From assembly GCA_029266495.1 (NCBI GenBank), contig JAQSWS010000034.1, positions 1 through 37,318 on the forward strand: a stretch of 37,318 nucleotides of DNA. The letters are read 5' to 3'. The notes beneath the pieces were generated by a model that worked only from the letters and a program-made list of their open reading frames with translations, was not told where the DNA came from and searched no databases. This DNA is from Rariglobus sp. GTDB lineage: Bacteria; Verrucomicrobiota; Verrucomicrobiia; Opitutales; Opitutaceae. Shown here piece after piece: positions 25,777 through 33,490 of the stretch; position 1 is the first letter of the stretch, and each line of letters begins with the position of its first letter. The position numbers and the translations under genes were made by a program.

Positions 25777-25798
25777 GGCGGGGACTCCGCTCCCCGCC
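25777..25798. repeat. Hairpin repeat after the regulator gene
   Basis: GGCGGGGA-CTCCGC-TCCCCGCC, perfect 8-bp arms, starting 8 nt after the regulator stop codon. No T run follows. It may be a REP-type hairpin or a weak transcription end. Confidence 0.7.
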
Positions 25799-25857
25799 TC
25801 CGCCCTCTCTATCTGTCTCTCCAGCCCTTCCGCGTTCGCTCCCGCCCCCGTCCTCAC

Positions 25858-25882
25858 TGTCGCCCCCGCGACACTTGCGACA
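25858..25882. promoter_or_regulatory. Candidate activator-binding site (UAS) upstream of the biuret operon
   Basis: TGTCGC-CCCC-GCGACA (25858-25873) is a perfect inverted repeat, followed by CTT and a further direct GCGACA (25877-25882). It sits about 90-115 nt before the -24 element at 25971, the usual distance for an enhancer-binding protein. No exact copy is seen upstream of 12985, so assignment to the regulator at 24303 is inference. Confidence 0.4.
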
Positions 25883-25969
25883 CTTCCCCACCGCCACCTC
25901 CTCCCTCCACGCCGCCACAAAAGTTTTCTATCAACTCCCCTCCACACGCTTACAACGCACCTACCCCCG

Positions 25970-25986
25970 CTGGCACACGCATCGCT
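25970..25986 (+). promoter_or_regulatory. Sigma-54-type promoter of the biuret/allophanate operon
   Basis: CTGGCACACGCATCGCT has the full TGGCAC -24 element and GC at -12, with GG (25972-25973) and GC (25984-25985) exactly ten bases apart; the TTGC is TCGC. It lies 58 nt before ATG 26044, inside the 274-nt gap after the regulator gene. Confidence 0.6.
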
Positions 25987-26043
25987 AAGAGCCCGGCAAC
26001 TGCGCTCCCGCAGTCTTCCAACTCAACGCCACACCGCAACGCC

Positions 26044-26949
26044 ATGAACTTCGCATCCGCCCGCCGTCTCCGCCTCGGCCTCGCCGCCCTCCTCGCGTCC
26101 GCTCTCGTTTCCTCCTCCTTCGCCGACGACCCGCGCAGCAAAATCCACGGCCTCATCCAGGTCGAATTCTCCGATCACTACATCACTCCCCGCGGTCTCC
26201 ACATCGAAAACGAAGGCGTCGTCGTCCAACCGCTGCTCCTCCTCTTCTGGAATCTCTACGCCTCCGAAACCGCCACGATCAGCGATGTCACCCTCACGAC
26301 CGGCGTCTGGAACAGCGTTCACACCAACAAAAATCCCGGCGAAGCCGAACCCAGCCACTGGAACGAAATCGATCCCTTCGCCGGCCTGACCTTCAAGTTC
26401 GCGAAGGCCTGGCAGTTCGATGTCTTCTACACCGGTTTTCAGAGCCAGACCGACTCCTACACGACCTCGACCAACCTGAGCCTCAAGCTCACTTACGCCG
26501 ATAAGTGGTTCGATAAATTCAGCATCAACCCCTACGTCGAATACTTCGATGAAGTGACCAACAAAGCCACCGTCGCCTTCGGAGGCACCGAAGACGACAC
26601 CGGCTTCTATTTCCAAATCGGCGCCACCCCGACGATCCCGCTGCCGAAGGGCATGAAGCTCCAGTTCCCGACCTACGTCAGCCTCGTCTCAAGCAACTTC
26701 TACCACCAGATCGACGGCTCCGACGGCGGCTCCGGCGTCGGTCTCTTCTCCACCCAGGCGAAGCTCTCCTTCCCTATCAAAATGCCCGCCGGCTACGGCT
26801 TCTGGAACGGCTACGTCGGCGTCCAATATTACCACCTGGTCAACGACGGCCTGCTCGACGGCAACCGCGTCCTCGGCGCCCAGGGCTTCACCCTCGAGGA
26901 GGAGAAGGACCTCCTCCAGTTCCACACCGGCTTCTCGGTCTTTTTCTAA
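26044..26949 (+). CDS. Outer-membrane beta-barrel protein
   Basis: A 301-residue protein with a signal peptide (MNFASARRLRLGLAALLASALVSSSFA) and a mature part of alternating hydrophobic/polar strands rich in Tyr, Phe and Trp, ending in Phe (FHTGFSVFF), the terminal residue expected for outer-membrane barrels recognised by BAM. Roughly twelve strands can be guessed, for example SKIHGLIQVEFSDHYI, WQFDVFYTGFQSQ and WNGYVGVQYYHLV. As first gene of the operon, just behind a sigma-54-type promoter and 28 nt before a cysteine hydrolase, it is probably a pore for the nitrogen compound that the operon degrades. No specific porin family is recognised. Confidence 0.75.
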   Translation: MNFASARRLRLGLAALLASALVSSSFADDPRSKIHGLIQVEFSDHYITPRGLHIENEGVVVQPLLLLFWNLYASETATISDVTLTTGVWNSVHTNKNPGEAEPSHWNEIDPFAGLTFKFAKAWQFDVFYTGFQSQTDSYTTSTNLSLKLTYADKWFDKFSINPYVEYFDEVTNKATVAFGGTEDDTGFYFQIGATPTIPLPKGMKLQFPTYVSLVSSNFYHQIDGSDGGSGVGLFSTQAKLSFPIKMPAGYGFWNGYVGVQYYHLVNDGLLDGNRVLGAQGFTLEEEKDLLQFHTGFSVFF

Positions 26950-26977
26950 ACCGCCCGTTTCCACGCCGCCACCGCCG

Positions 26978-27649
26978 ATGTCCGCCGTCCTCTCCATTCC
27001 CGCCGAACCCTACGCGTTCGACCTCGTGCCCGCAAAATGCGCGCTGCTCATCATCGATATGCAGCGAGACTTCATCGAGCCCGGCGGCTTTGGAGAAATG
27101 CTCGGTAACGACGTCTCCCAACTGCGCCGCACCATCGAGCCCAACCGCCTCCTGCTCGCCGCCTGGCGCATGAAGGGCCTCTCCGTCATCCACACCCGTG
27201 AGGGCCATCGCCCCGACCTGGCCGACCTGCCGCCCGCCAAAAAAATCCGCGGACGCAGCGCGACCTGCATCGGCGACCCAGGCCCGATGGGCCGCATCCT
27301 CGTGCGCGGCGAGGAAGGCCACGACATCATCCCCGAGCTCTACCCGCTCGCCACCGAACCCGTCATCGACAAGCCCGGCAAAGGCGCCTTCTGGGCCACC
27401 GATCTCCACGCGATTCTCCAAAATCGCGGCATCACCCAACTCATCGTCACCGGCGTCACCACCGAGGTCTGCGTCAACACCACCGTGCGCGAGGCCAACG
27501 ACCGCGGTTACGACTGCCTCGTCCCCGCCGATTGCGTTGGCTCCTACTTCCCCGAGTTCCACGAAATGGGACTCAAAATGATCAAGGCCCAGGGAGGCAT
27601 CTTCGGCTGGGTCGGCGACTCCAAATCCATCATCGCGGCGCTCGGTTGA
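26978..27649 (+). CDS. Isochorismatase-like cysteine hydrolase, BiuH paralogue (possible triuret hydrolase)
   Basis: A 223-residue cysteine hydrolase that cleaves amide bonds through an Asp-Lys-Cys triad: Asp27 (LLIIDMQRDF), Lys132 (VIDKPGKGAF) and Cys165 (GVTTEVCVNTTVREAND). It is clearly paralogous to the biuret hydrolase at 29367 (shared [14 protein letters not shown], GRILxRGE, IIPEL, MIKxQGG) but differs in lid and C-terminal segments (GFGEMLGNDVSQLRR, GSYFPEFHEMGLKMIKAQG). A triuret hydrolase (TrtA) of the same family feeds biuret to BiuH in some bacteria, so this gene is a candidate for that step. That role, or another ureide substrate, cannot be decided from sequence alone. A terminator-like hairpin overlaps its stop codon. 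Confidence 0.85.
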   Translation: MSAVLSIPAEPYAFDLVPAKCALLIIDMQRDFIEPGGFGEMLGNDVSQLRRTIEPNRLLLAAWRMKGLSVIHTREGHRPDLADLPPAKKIRGRSATCIGDPGPMGRILVRGEEGHDIIPELYPLATEPVIDKPGKGAFWATDLHAILQNRGITQLIVTGVTTEVCVNTTVREANDRGYDCLVPADCVGSYFPEFHEMGLKMIKAQGGIFGWVGDSKSIIAALG

Positions 27650-27668
27650 ACCGACCGCCGCTTTTTTT
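27635..27668 (+). terminator. Intra-operonic terminator-like hairpin
   Basis: GCGGCG (27635-27640) pairs with CGCCGC (27656-27661), then after a C/C mismatch TCGGT (27642-27646) pairs with ACCGA (27650-27654); seven T residues follow (27662-27668). The stop codon TGA of the upstream hydrolase gene is in or beside the loop, so translation to the end of that gene should oppose hairpin formation. No second promoter is apparent before the permease gene, so this looks like a partial terminator that lowers expression of the distal genes. Confidence 0.7.
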
Positions 27669-27708
27669 CGTTCACGTTCAGACCACGACTTCAACAGCGG
27701 ACACCACC

Positions 27709-29313
27709 ATGATCACGACATCCAAACCCAAGCTCTGGGTCCCCGGCGACTGGAACGCCTTTTTCGGCTTCGGCACCAACATCCTCGTCAACCTCCTCAC
27801 GCTCACTGCGCTCCTCCGTTTCGTCCTAAAGATGCCCGACGACCTCGTCTTCGGCCGCATCCTCCCCGCCGTCGGCCTCATGCTCTGCCTGTCTACCATG
27901 TATTACGCGTGGCTGGCCTACAAACTCGCCAAAAAAACCGGCCGCACCGACGTCTGCGCCCTGCCCTCCGGCATCAGCGTGCCGCACATGTTCGTCGTCG
28001 TGTTTGTCATCATGCTGCCAATCGCCGCCAAAACCGGTGATCCCATCAAAGGCTGGGAGGCCGGCCTCACGTGGGTCTTCATCCAAAGCTTCGTGCTGAT
28101 GCTCGGCGGTTTCGTCGGACCGTGGATCCGCAAAATCACCCCGCGCGCCGCGCTCCTCGGCACGCTCGCCGGCGTCTCCGTCACCTTCATCTCGATGAGC
28201 CCCGCGGTGCAGATGTTCCTCACCCCGGTCATCGGCCTCACCTGCTTCACGGTCATTCTCCTCAGTTGGTTCGGCGGCGTCCGCTACTTCAAAGGCATCC
28301 CCGCCGGCCTGATCGCGATCGCCGTCGGCACCGCGATCGCCTGGGGCTCGAATCTCTTCGGACTCAACTACGGCGGCCTTTCCCTCGCCGGACTGAAGGA
28401 CTCTTTCACCAACTTCGGTTTCAGCATCCCGCTCCCCGCGTTCAGCCACGTGTTCTCCGGATTTGAATTCCTCGGCGTGATCCTCGTGACCGCGATTCCG
28501 TTCGGCATCTACGATCTGGTCGAGGCCATCGACAACGTCGAAAGCGCCGCCGTCGCCGGCGACGAATTCCCGACCACCCGCGTGCTCACCGCCGACGGCG
28601 TCGTCAGCCTCATCGGCTGCCTCATGGGCAATCCCTTCATCAACGCCGTCTACATCGGCCACCCCGGATGGAAAGCCATGGGCGGACGCATCGGCTACTC
28701 CGCCGCCACCGGCGTCGCGGTCATCCTGCTCTGCTGGTTCGGCACGATCTCCGTCATGCTCGCGGCCATCCCCAGCGTCGCGATCATCCCGATCCTGCTC
28801 TACATCGCCATGCTCATCGGCTCGCAGGCCTTCCAGGAAACGCCCAAGCGCCATGCCCCCGCGATTATCCTCTCGCTCGCCCCGCACATGGCCCACTGGG
28901 CCGTCACCCTGATCGGTGGCGCCCTCGCCGCGGCCGGCGTCTACTCGGTCTCCGACGAACTCGCCGCCGCCATGATCAACCAAGGCGTGCTCTTCCGCGG
29001 ACTCGAAATCGTCGGTGGCGGCTCGATTCTCGGTGGTCTCATCCTCGGCTCGATCGGCGTCTTCATCATTGATCGCAACTTCATGAAAGCCTCCGCCTTT
29101 GCCGCCGCCGGCGCCGTGCTCACCTTCTTCGGCTTCATGCACGGCCACGCCATCGGCTTCGCGCAGACTCCCCTCGTCGCCGTCAGCTACCTCGCCATGG
29201 GCGGCATCCTCCTCGGCTGCGCCAAATTCGCTACCGCCTCGGCCCCCGCCCCCGAGCCCGCCCACGCCGAGGACGACGAACTCCCCGAAGGCGCCGCCGA
29301 AACCGCCGTCTAG
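27709..29313 (+). CDS. NCS2/AzgA-like nucleobase-type permease
   Basis: A 534-residue inner-membrane transporter with about 12-14 hydrophobic helices, of the xanthine/uracil/vitamin C permease superfamily (closest in feel to the AzgA-like branch). Recognisable are the N-terminal [19 protein letters not shown], the motif [13 protein letters not shown] in the early half-helix region, [14 protein letters not shown], and [24 protein letters not shown], the acidic segment equivalent to the substrate-binding helix 8 loop, then a cytoplasmic acidic tail. The true start is ATG 27709; the frame is open earlier but overlaps the hydrolase gene. Located between two ureide hydrolases, it probably imports biuret, triuret or a related ureide rather than a purine; this is inference from context. 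It starts 41 nt after the terminator-like hairpin. Confidence 0.85.
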   Translation: MITTSKPKLWVPGDWNAFFGFGTNILVNLLTLTALLRFVLKMPDDLVFGRILPAVGLMLCLSTMYYAWLAYKLAKKTGRTDVCALPSGISVPHMFVVVFVIMLPIAAKTGDPIKGWEAGLTWVFIQSFVLMLGGFVGPWIRKITPRAALLGTLAGVSVTFISMSPAVQMFLTPVIGLTCFTVILLSWFGGVRYFKGIPAGLIAIAVGTAIAWGSNLFGLNYGGLSLAGLKDSFTNFGFSIPLPAFSHVFSGFEFLGVILVTAIPFGIYDLVEAIDNVESAAVAGDEFPTTRVLTADGVVSLIGCLMGNPFINAVYIGHPGWKAMGGRIGYSAATGVAVILLCWFGTISVMLAAIPSVAIIPILLYIAMLIGSQAFQETPKRHAPAIILSLAPHMAHWAVTLIGGALAAAGVYSVSDELAAAMINQGVLFRGLEIVGGGSILGGLILGSIGVFIIDRNFMKASAFAAAGAVLTFFGFMHGHAIGFAQTPLVAVSYLAMGGILLGCAKFATASAPAPEPAHAEDDELPEGAAETAV

Positions 29314-29366
29314 CCTCCACCCTGCTCGCCACGCACTACCCGCTACTCGCTACTTCGTCCCGGCCC

Positions 29367-30047
29367 ATGAAACGCTACGTATCCGCCGATCCCTACGCCT
29401 GGCCCTACAACGGTGAACTCCACCCCGACAACACCGTCGTGCTCGTCATCGACATGCAGACCGACTTCTGCGGACCCGGCGGCTACGTGGACAAAATGGG
29501 CTACGACCTCTCCCTCACGCGCGCCCCGATCGGTCCGATTCAAAACGTCCTCCACGCCGCGCGAGCGAAAGGTTTTCACATCATGCACACCCGCGAGGGC
29601 CACCGTCCCGACCTCGCCGACCTCCCCGCCAACAAACGCTGGCGCAGCCAGCGCATCGGCGCGGGCATCGGCGACGCCGGCCCCTGCGGACGCATCCTCA
29701 CCCGCGGCGAGCCCGGATGGGAACTCATTCCCGAGCTCACCCCGCTGCCCGGCGAAGCCATCATCGACAAGCCCGGCAAAGGCTCCTTCTACGCCACCGA
29801 CCTCGACATGCTCCTTCGCCAAAAGGGCATTCAAAACATCGCCCTCGCCGGCATCACCACCGACGTGTGCGTCCACACCACGATGCGCGAGGCCAACGAC
29901 CGCGGCTACGAATGCCTCCTCCTCGAGGACTGCACCGGCGCGACCGACCACGGCAACCACCTCGCCGCCCTCAAAATGATCAAGATGCAAGGCGGCGTCT
30001 TCGGCGCCGTCGCCAGCTCGACCGCGCTCATTCAGGCGATCGGTTGA
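29367..30047 (+). CDS. biuH: Biuret amidohydrolase
   Basis: A 226-residue isochorismatase-fold cysteine hydrolase that converts biuret to allophanate and ammonia. From memory it matches Rhizobium BiuH over nearly its full length: [86 protein letters not shown] and [20 protein letters not shown]. Catalytic residues are Asp29, Lys135 and Cys168, each seven less than the known triad 36/142/175 of the rhizobial enzyme, so spacing is conserved exactly. The product is the substrate of the allophanate hydrolase two genes downstream. It follows the permease by 53 nt and precedes a cupin gene by 51 nt. Confidence 0.93.
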   Translation: MKRYVSADPYAWPYNGELHPDNTVVLVIDMQTDFCGPGGYVDKMGYDLSLTRAPIGPIQNVLHAARAKGFHIMHTREGHRPDLADLPANKRWRSQRIGAGIGDAGPCGRILTRGEPGWELIPELTPLPGEAIIDKPGKGSFYATDLDMLLRQKGIQNIALAGITTDVCVHTTMREANDRGYECLLLEDCTGATDHGNHLAALKMIKMQGGVFGAVASSTALIQAIG

Positions 30048-30098
30048 GCGGCCTATTATTCGCGCACTCCGCCCTATCCAAGACGCGCCCAATCCTGT

Positions 30099-30497
30099 AT
30101 GGCTCGTCGCGTGTCCTCGTCCTCCGAACTCGACCCGCTGCCGGCGTATCCACGCATCGAACTTCACGACCTCCACCGCATCGCCGAATGGCAGGATGAG
30201 ATCACCTGGGAACCCTTCGGCGAAGGCGTGGAAATCCACCGCCTCTACGGCGACGGGGTCGCCGGCGCCACCGCCGCGCTCATTCGCTTTATCACCGCCG
30301 GCAAGGTCCGCCTGCACGAACACGCCGGTTTCGAGCACATCCTTGTGCTCACCGGATCGCAGTCCGACCAAAACGGAGTCACCCCCGCCGGATCCCTCGT
30401 GATCAACCCGCCCGGCACCCGCCACAGCATCGTCAGCGAATCCGGCTGCATCGTCCTCGCGATCTACGAAAAGCCCGTCGTCTTCCTTCCCGCCTGA
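30099..30497 (+). CDS. Small cupin-domain protein, ChrR-like
   Basis: A 132-residue protein with one cupin barrel. Cupin motif 1 appears as AGKVRLHEHAGFEHILVLTGSQSD (about 67-90), giving His-His-Glu candidates, and motif 2 as AGSLVINPPGTRHSIVSESG (about 96-115) with a further His; a mononuclear metal site is therefore likely. ChrR-type cupins bind zinc and are found in anti-sigma factors and in stand-alone enzymes or sensors. It is cotranscribed with atzF (3 nt between stop and start) and is plausibly an accessory enzyme or sensor for ureide metabolism. Its exact role is unknown. Confidence 0.8.
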   Translation: MARRVSSSSELDPLPAYPRIELHDLHRIAEWQDEITWEPFGEGVEIHRLYGDGVAGATAALIRFITAGKVRLHEHAGFEHILVLTGSQSDQNGVTPAGSLVINPPGTRHSIVSESGCIVLAIYEKPVVFLPA

Positions 30498-30500
30498 GTC

Positions 30501-32336
30501 ATGCCCGACCACCTGATCGCCTCCACCCTCGCCCGCTGCGACGCCTACGAACCGCGCGATCCCGCCGTCTGGCTGCACCGCCTCTCGCCCTCCGAAATCC
30601 ACGCACACGCGGAACGCATCGCCTCCCTCGCTCCCGCCGCCGCCCCGCTCCGCGGCCTCGCCTTTGCCATCAAAGACAACATCGACCTCGCCGGCGCGCC
30701 CACCACCGCCGCGTGCCCCGACTTCGCCTACACCCCCGCCGAATCCGCCCATGTCGTCGCCCGCCTTCTCGCCGCCGGCGCCCTCCCCGTTGGCAAGACC
30801 AACCTCGACCAGTTCGCCACCGGCCTTGTCGGCACGCGCTCCCCGCACGGCGCCCCCCGCAACGTATTCAATTCCGACTACATCTCGGGCGGCTCCTCCA
30901 GCGGCTCGGCCGTGGCGGTGGCCGCCGGCCTCGTCGACTTCGCCCTCGGCACCGACACCGCCGGCTCCGGCCGCGTCCCCGCCGCGTTCAACCAGATCAT
31001 CGGCCTCAAGCCCACTCGCGGACGCCTCTCAACCCGCGGCGTCGTCCCTGCTTGTCGCAGCCTCGACTGCGTCTCGATCTTCACCCGCGACATCGCCACC
31101 GCCACCCGCGTCCTCGCCGTCGCCGAAGGCTACGACCCCGCCGACCCCTTTTCCCGCCCCAACCCATCTTGTCACTTAATAAGTGACAAATCCTCGTCCC
31201 GCCCCCCATCCCAAAGTAACCTATTGGGTTACTTTACCTCCGATCATCCGCGTCTCGGCGTTCCCCGTGCCGACCAACTCGAATGGTTCGGCAACACCGA
31301 GTCGCCCGCCCTTTTCGCCGCCGCGCTCGACCGCCTGCGCACCCTCGGAGCTGAAATCATCGAGGTGGACTTCGCTCCCTTTCTCGACGCCGCCCGCCTG
31401 CTCTACGAAGGCCCCTGGACTGCCGAACGCTACGCCGCCGTCGGCGACTTCATCGAACGCCACTCGCCACCCACCGCCTCCGCCGAAGCCGCTCTCGCCA
31501 CCGGTCTCGATCCCACCGTTTCAAAAATCATCCTCGGCGGACACGCCGCTTCCGCAGTCGACGCCTTCCGCGCCACCTATCGCCTGGCCGAACTCCGCCG
31601 TGCCGCCGACGCCGTCCTCGCCACCGTCGACGCCCTCGTGGCCCCCACCGCCGGCACGATCTACACCGTAGCCCAGATCGAAGCCGACCCCGTTCGCCTC
31701 AATTCGAATCTCGGCCGCTACAACAACTTCATGAACCTGCTCGATCTGTGCGGACTCACCGTGCCCGCCGGTCGTTACAGCTTCGGCCCCGGTTTCGGCA
31801 TCACCCTGATCGCCCCCGCCTGGCAAGACCACGCCCTCCTCACCCTCGGCGCCCGCTACCTCGGCGAAACACCCCCAGCCTCCGATCCTATTTGTCACTT
31901 AATAAGTGACAAACCTTTCGCCCCGCCCCCACCGCCCGCGGTCGTCGCCGAAATTACGCTCGCCGTCTGCGGAGCCCACCTGCGCGGGCAACCGCTTCAT
32001 CATCAGCTCACCACTCTGGGCGCACGCTTCGTCGCCGCCACTGTGACCGCGCCCGTCTACCGGCTTTACGCCCTCGCCAACACCACGCCGCCCAAACCCG
32101 GTCTTGTTCGCGCCGCTCCCGGTGAAGCCGGCGCGGCCATTGCCATTGAAACGTATTCACTGTCCCCCGACGCCTTCGGTCGGTTCACCGCGGCCGTTCC
32201 GCCTCCCCTCGCCATCGGAAATGTCGAACTGAACGACGGAACGTGGGTCAAAAGCTTCCTCTGTGAACCCCACGCGCTTCGCGGCGCGACCGACATCACC
32301 TCCTTTGGCGGCTGGACCGCCTGGCTGGGCGCCTGA
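30501..32336 (+). CDS. atzF: Allophanate hydrolase AtzF
   Basis: A 611-residue allophanate hydrolase: amidase-signature domain plus the C-terminal AtzF domain, which together turn allophanate into two ammonia and two CO2. The Ser-cisSer-Lys triad is Lys58 (FAIKDNID), Ser132 (SGGSSSGSAVAV) and Ser156 (TDTAGSGRVPAA); spacings of 74 and 24 equal those of the characterised enzyme (Lys91, Ser165, Ser189). The C-terminal domain is complete (VCGAHLRGQPLHHQL, then SFGGWTAWLGA). This is where the carboxylase/deiminase arm and the biuret arm meet. Unusual: residues about 220-246 and 460-480 are in-frame insertions carrying perfect DNA palindromes, the first two encoding CHLISDK and NLLGYF text and the last CHLISDK again, at a loop and at the domain junction; neither should touch the active site. 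Confidence 0.95.
   Translation: MPDHLIASTLARCDAYEPRDPAVWLHRLSPSEIHAHAERIASLAPAAAPLRGLAFAIKDNIDLAGAPTTAACPDFAYTPAESAHVVARLLAAGALPVGKTNLDQFATGLVGTRSPHGAPRNVFNSDYISGGSSSGSAVAVAAGLVDFALGTDTAGSGRVPAAFNQIIGLKPTRGRLSTRGVVPACRSLDCVSIFTRDIATATRVLAVAEGYDPADPFSRPNPSCHLISDKSSSRPPSQSNLLGYFTSDHPRLGVPRADQLEWFGNTESPALFAAALDRLRTLGAEIIEVDFAPFLDAARLLYEGPWTAERYAAVGDFIERHSPPTASAEAALATGLDPTVSKIILGGHAASAVDAFRATYRLAELRRAADAVLATVDALVAPTAGTIYTVAQIEADPVRLNSNLGRYNNFMNLLDLCGLTVPAGRYSFGPGFGITLIAPAWQDHALLTLGARYLGETPPASDPICHLISDKPFAPPPPPAVVAEITLAVCGAHLRGQPLHHQLTTLGARFVAATVTAPVYRLYALANTTPPKPGLVRAAPGEAGAAIAIETYSLSPDAFGRFTAAVPPPLAIGNVELNDGTWVKSFLCEPHALRGATDITSFGGWTAWLGA
31169..31189. repeat. In-frame palindrome A in atzF
   Basis: TTGTCACTTA-A-TAAGTGACAA, perfect 10-bp arms around one A. 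It encodes CHLISDK at residues 223-230. The same sequence recurs at 31891 and 35001. Confidence 0.9.
31213..31235. repeat. In-frame palindrome B in atzF
   Basis: AAAGTAACC-TATTG-GGTTACTTT, perfect 9-bp arms around five bases, 23 nt after palindrome A. It encodes part of SNLLGYFT and differs in sequence from A, so it is a second palindrome type nested in the same insertion. Confidence 0.85.
31891..31913. repeat. In-frame palindrome C in atzF
   Basis: TTTGTCACTTA-A-TAAGTGACAAA, 11-bp arms, identical in core to palindrome A and in full to the intergenic copy at 35001. It encodes CHLISDK again at about residues 464-471, at the junction between the amidase and C-terminal domains. Confidence 0.9.
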
Positions 32337-32578
32337 GTTTCCCTCAGTCGACGTCGCGGGAATTCCGCGCCCGAAATCCCGGGCGTTCTCATGCAGGCTG
32401 CACGAACAGCTGGAAAACCGTCGCGCATTTTGCATGAAGGCGGCATCCGTAAACCGCCTGATCCCGGTTTTTATTAACCTGATCTCTAGTAAGTTACCCG
32501 ATACCCAATCCGCATGGCATGCGCCAAGGTAAGAGAGTCCCGTTCGATTCAACTCCAACCCTCAACGGAACCACGCTC

Positions 32579-33310
32579 ATGCCTCACACAATCTCCCACC
32601 CTTCGACCCGCCACATCACCCCCGCCAAACCCGAATCCGCCGCCGAGGCCGCTTACGACACCACCCTCGTCGCCCGCTTCAATGCCGGCGACGAAACCGC
32701 CTTCGTCGAGATCATGCAGCGCTATCACAACCGCCTGTTCAGTCTCGCTCATAACCTCCTCCGTAACTCCGCCGACGCCGAGGAAATCGTCCAGGACGCC
32801 TTCATCCGCGCCCATCGCGGCCTCGCCCACTTCCGCGGCGACTCCTCCTTGGCCACCTGGCTTTACCGCATCGCGCTCAACCTCTCGCGCAACCGCTACT
32901 GGTATTTCTTCCGCCGCCGCCGCCAGGATTCCCTGTCGCTCGAACGCCCGCTGTCCGACGAATCCGACGCCACGTTCTCCGATCTCATCGCCGCCGACGA
33001 CGCCGATCCCGCTCATGAAACCACGACCAACGAGTTCGTCTCCTTGATCGCCCTGTGCATGGACAAACTCGACGCCTCGCACCGTGAGATCCTCACCATG
33101 CGCAACGTCCTCGATCTTCCCTATGAGGACATCTCAAAGGCCCTTCGTATCAACGTGGGCACCGTCAAGAGCCGCATCGCCCGCGCCCGTGAAAACCTCC
33201 GCAAGCTCCTCGCCGAATGCGCCCCCGAGTTCGGTCCCGAATCCGCGCCATCCGACTTCTTCGAAAGCTCCCGCGACGCCCACGGCCGCCACGCCATCGC
33301 CTGCGCGTGA
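32579..33310 (+). CDS. RNA polymerase ECF-type sigma factor (RpoE-like)
   Basis: A 243-residue sigma-70-family protein with only regions 2 and 4. Region 2: TTLVARFNAGDETAFVEIMQ, RNSADAEEIVQDAFIRAH and DSSLATWLYRIALNLSRNRYW, the -10-binding segment. Region 4: LDASHREILTMRNVLDLPYEDISKALRINVGTVKSRIARARENLRK, the -35-binding helix-turn-helix. The start is either ATG 32579 (used here) or in-frame ATG 32519. It follows atzF by 242 nt, in which a small GC hairpin (near 32373-32390) may end the upstream operon, and it is followed by a strong terminator. No anti-sigma gene is adjacent; the regulon is unknown. Confidence 0.9.
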   Translation: MPHTISHPSTRHITPAKPESAAEAAYDTTLVARFNAGDETAFVEIMQRYHNRLFSLAHNLLRNSADAEEIVQDAFIRAHRGLAHFRGDSSLATWLYRIALNLSRNRYWYFFRRRRQDSLSLERPLSDESDATFSDLIAADDADPAHETTTNEFVSLIALCMDKLDASHREILTMRNVLDLPYEDISKALRINVGTVKSRIARARENLRKLLAECAPEFGPESAPSDFFESSRDAHGRHAIACA

Positions 33311-33331
33311 TCGCCATGGATCGTCTTGTGG

Positions 33332-33351
33332 CCCTGAGCGTGAGCTCAGGG
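33332..33351. repeat. GNRA-type hairpin repeat, copy 1
   Basis: CCCTGAGC-GTGA-GCTCAGGG, 8-bp arms with a GTGA tetraloop, 21 nt after the sigma-factor stop codon. The same hairpin with GTGG before it occurs at 37023. Confidence 0.8.
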
Positions 33352-33490
33352 TTTGACGACCGATCAATTCAGCGATCCTCAATCCACCCCTCGACCCGGC
33401 GTTATTGATCGCGGTTCAGATTCGCGACACGCCTTTCTCCCTCTATCTCAGGTCAGGATGATTTCTTGTGTAGTTCTGTGTAGTGCAAGG

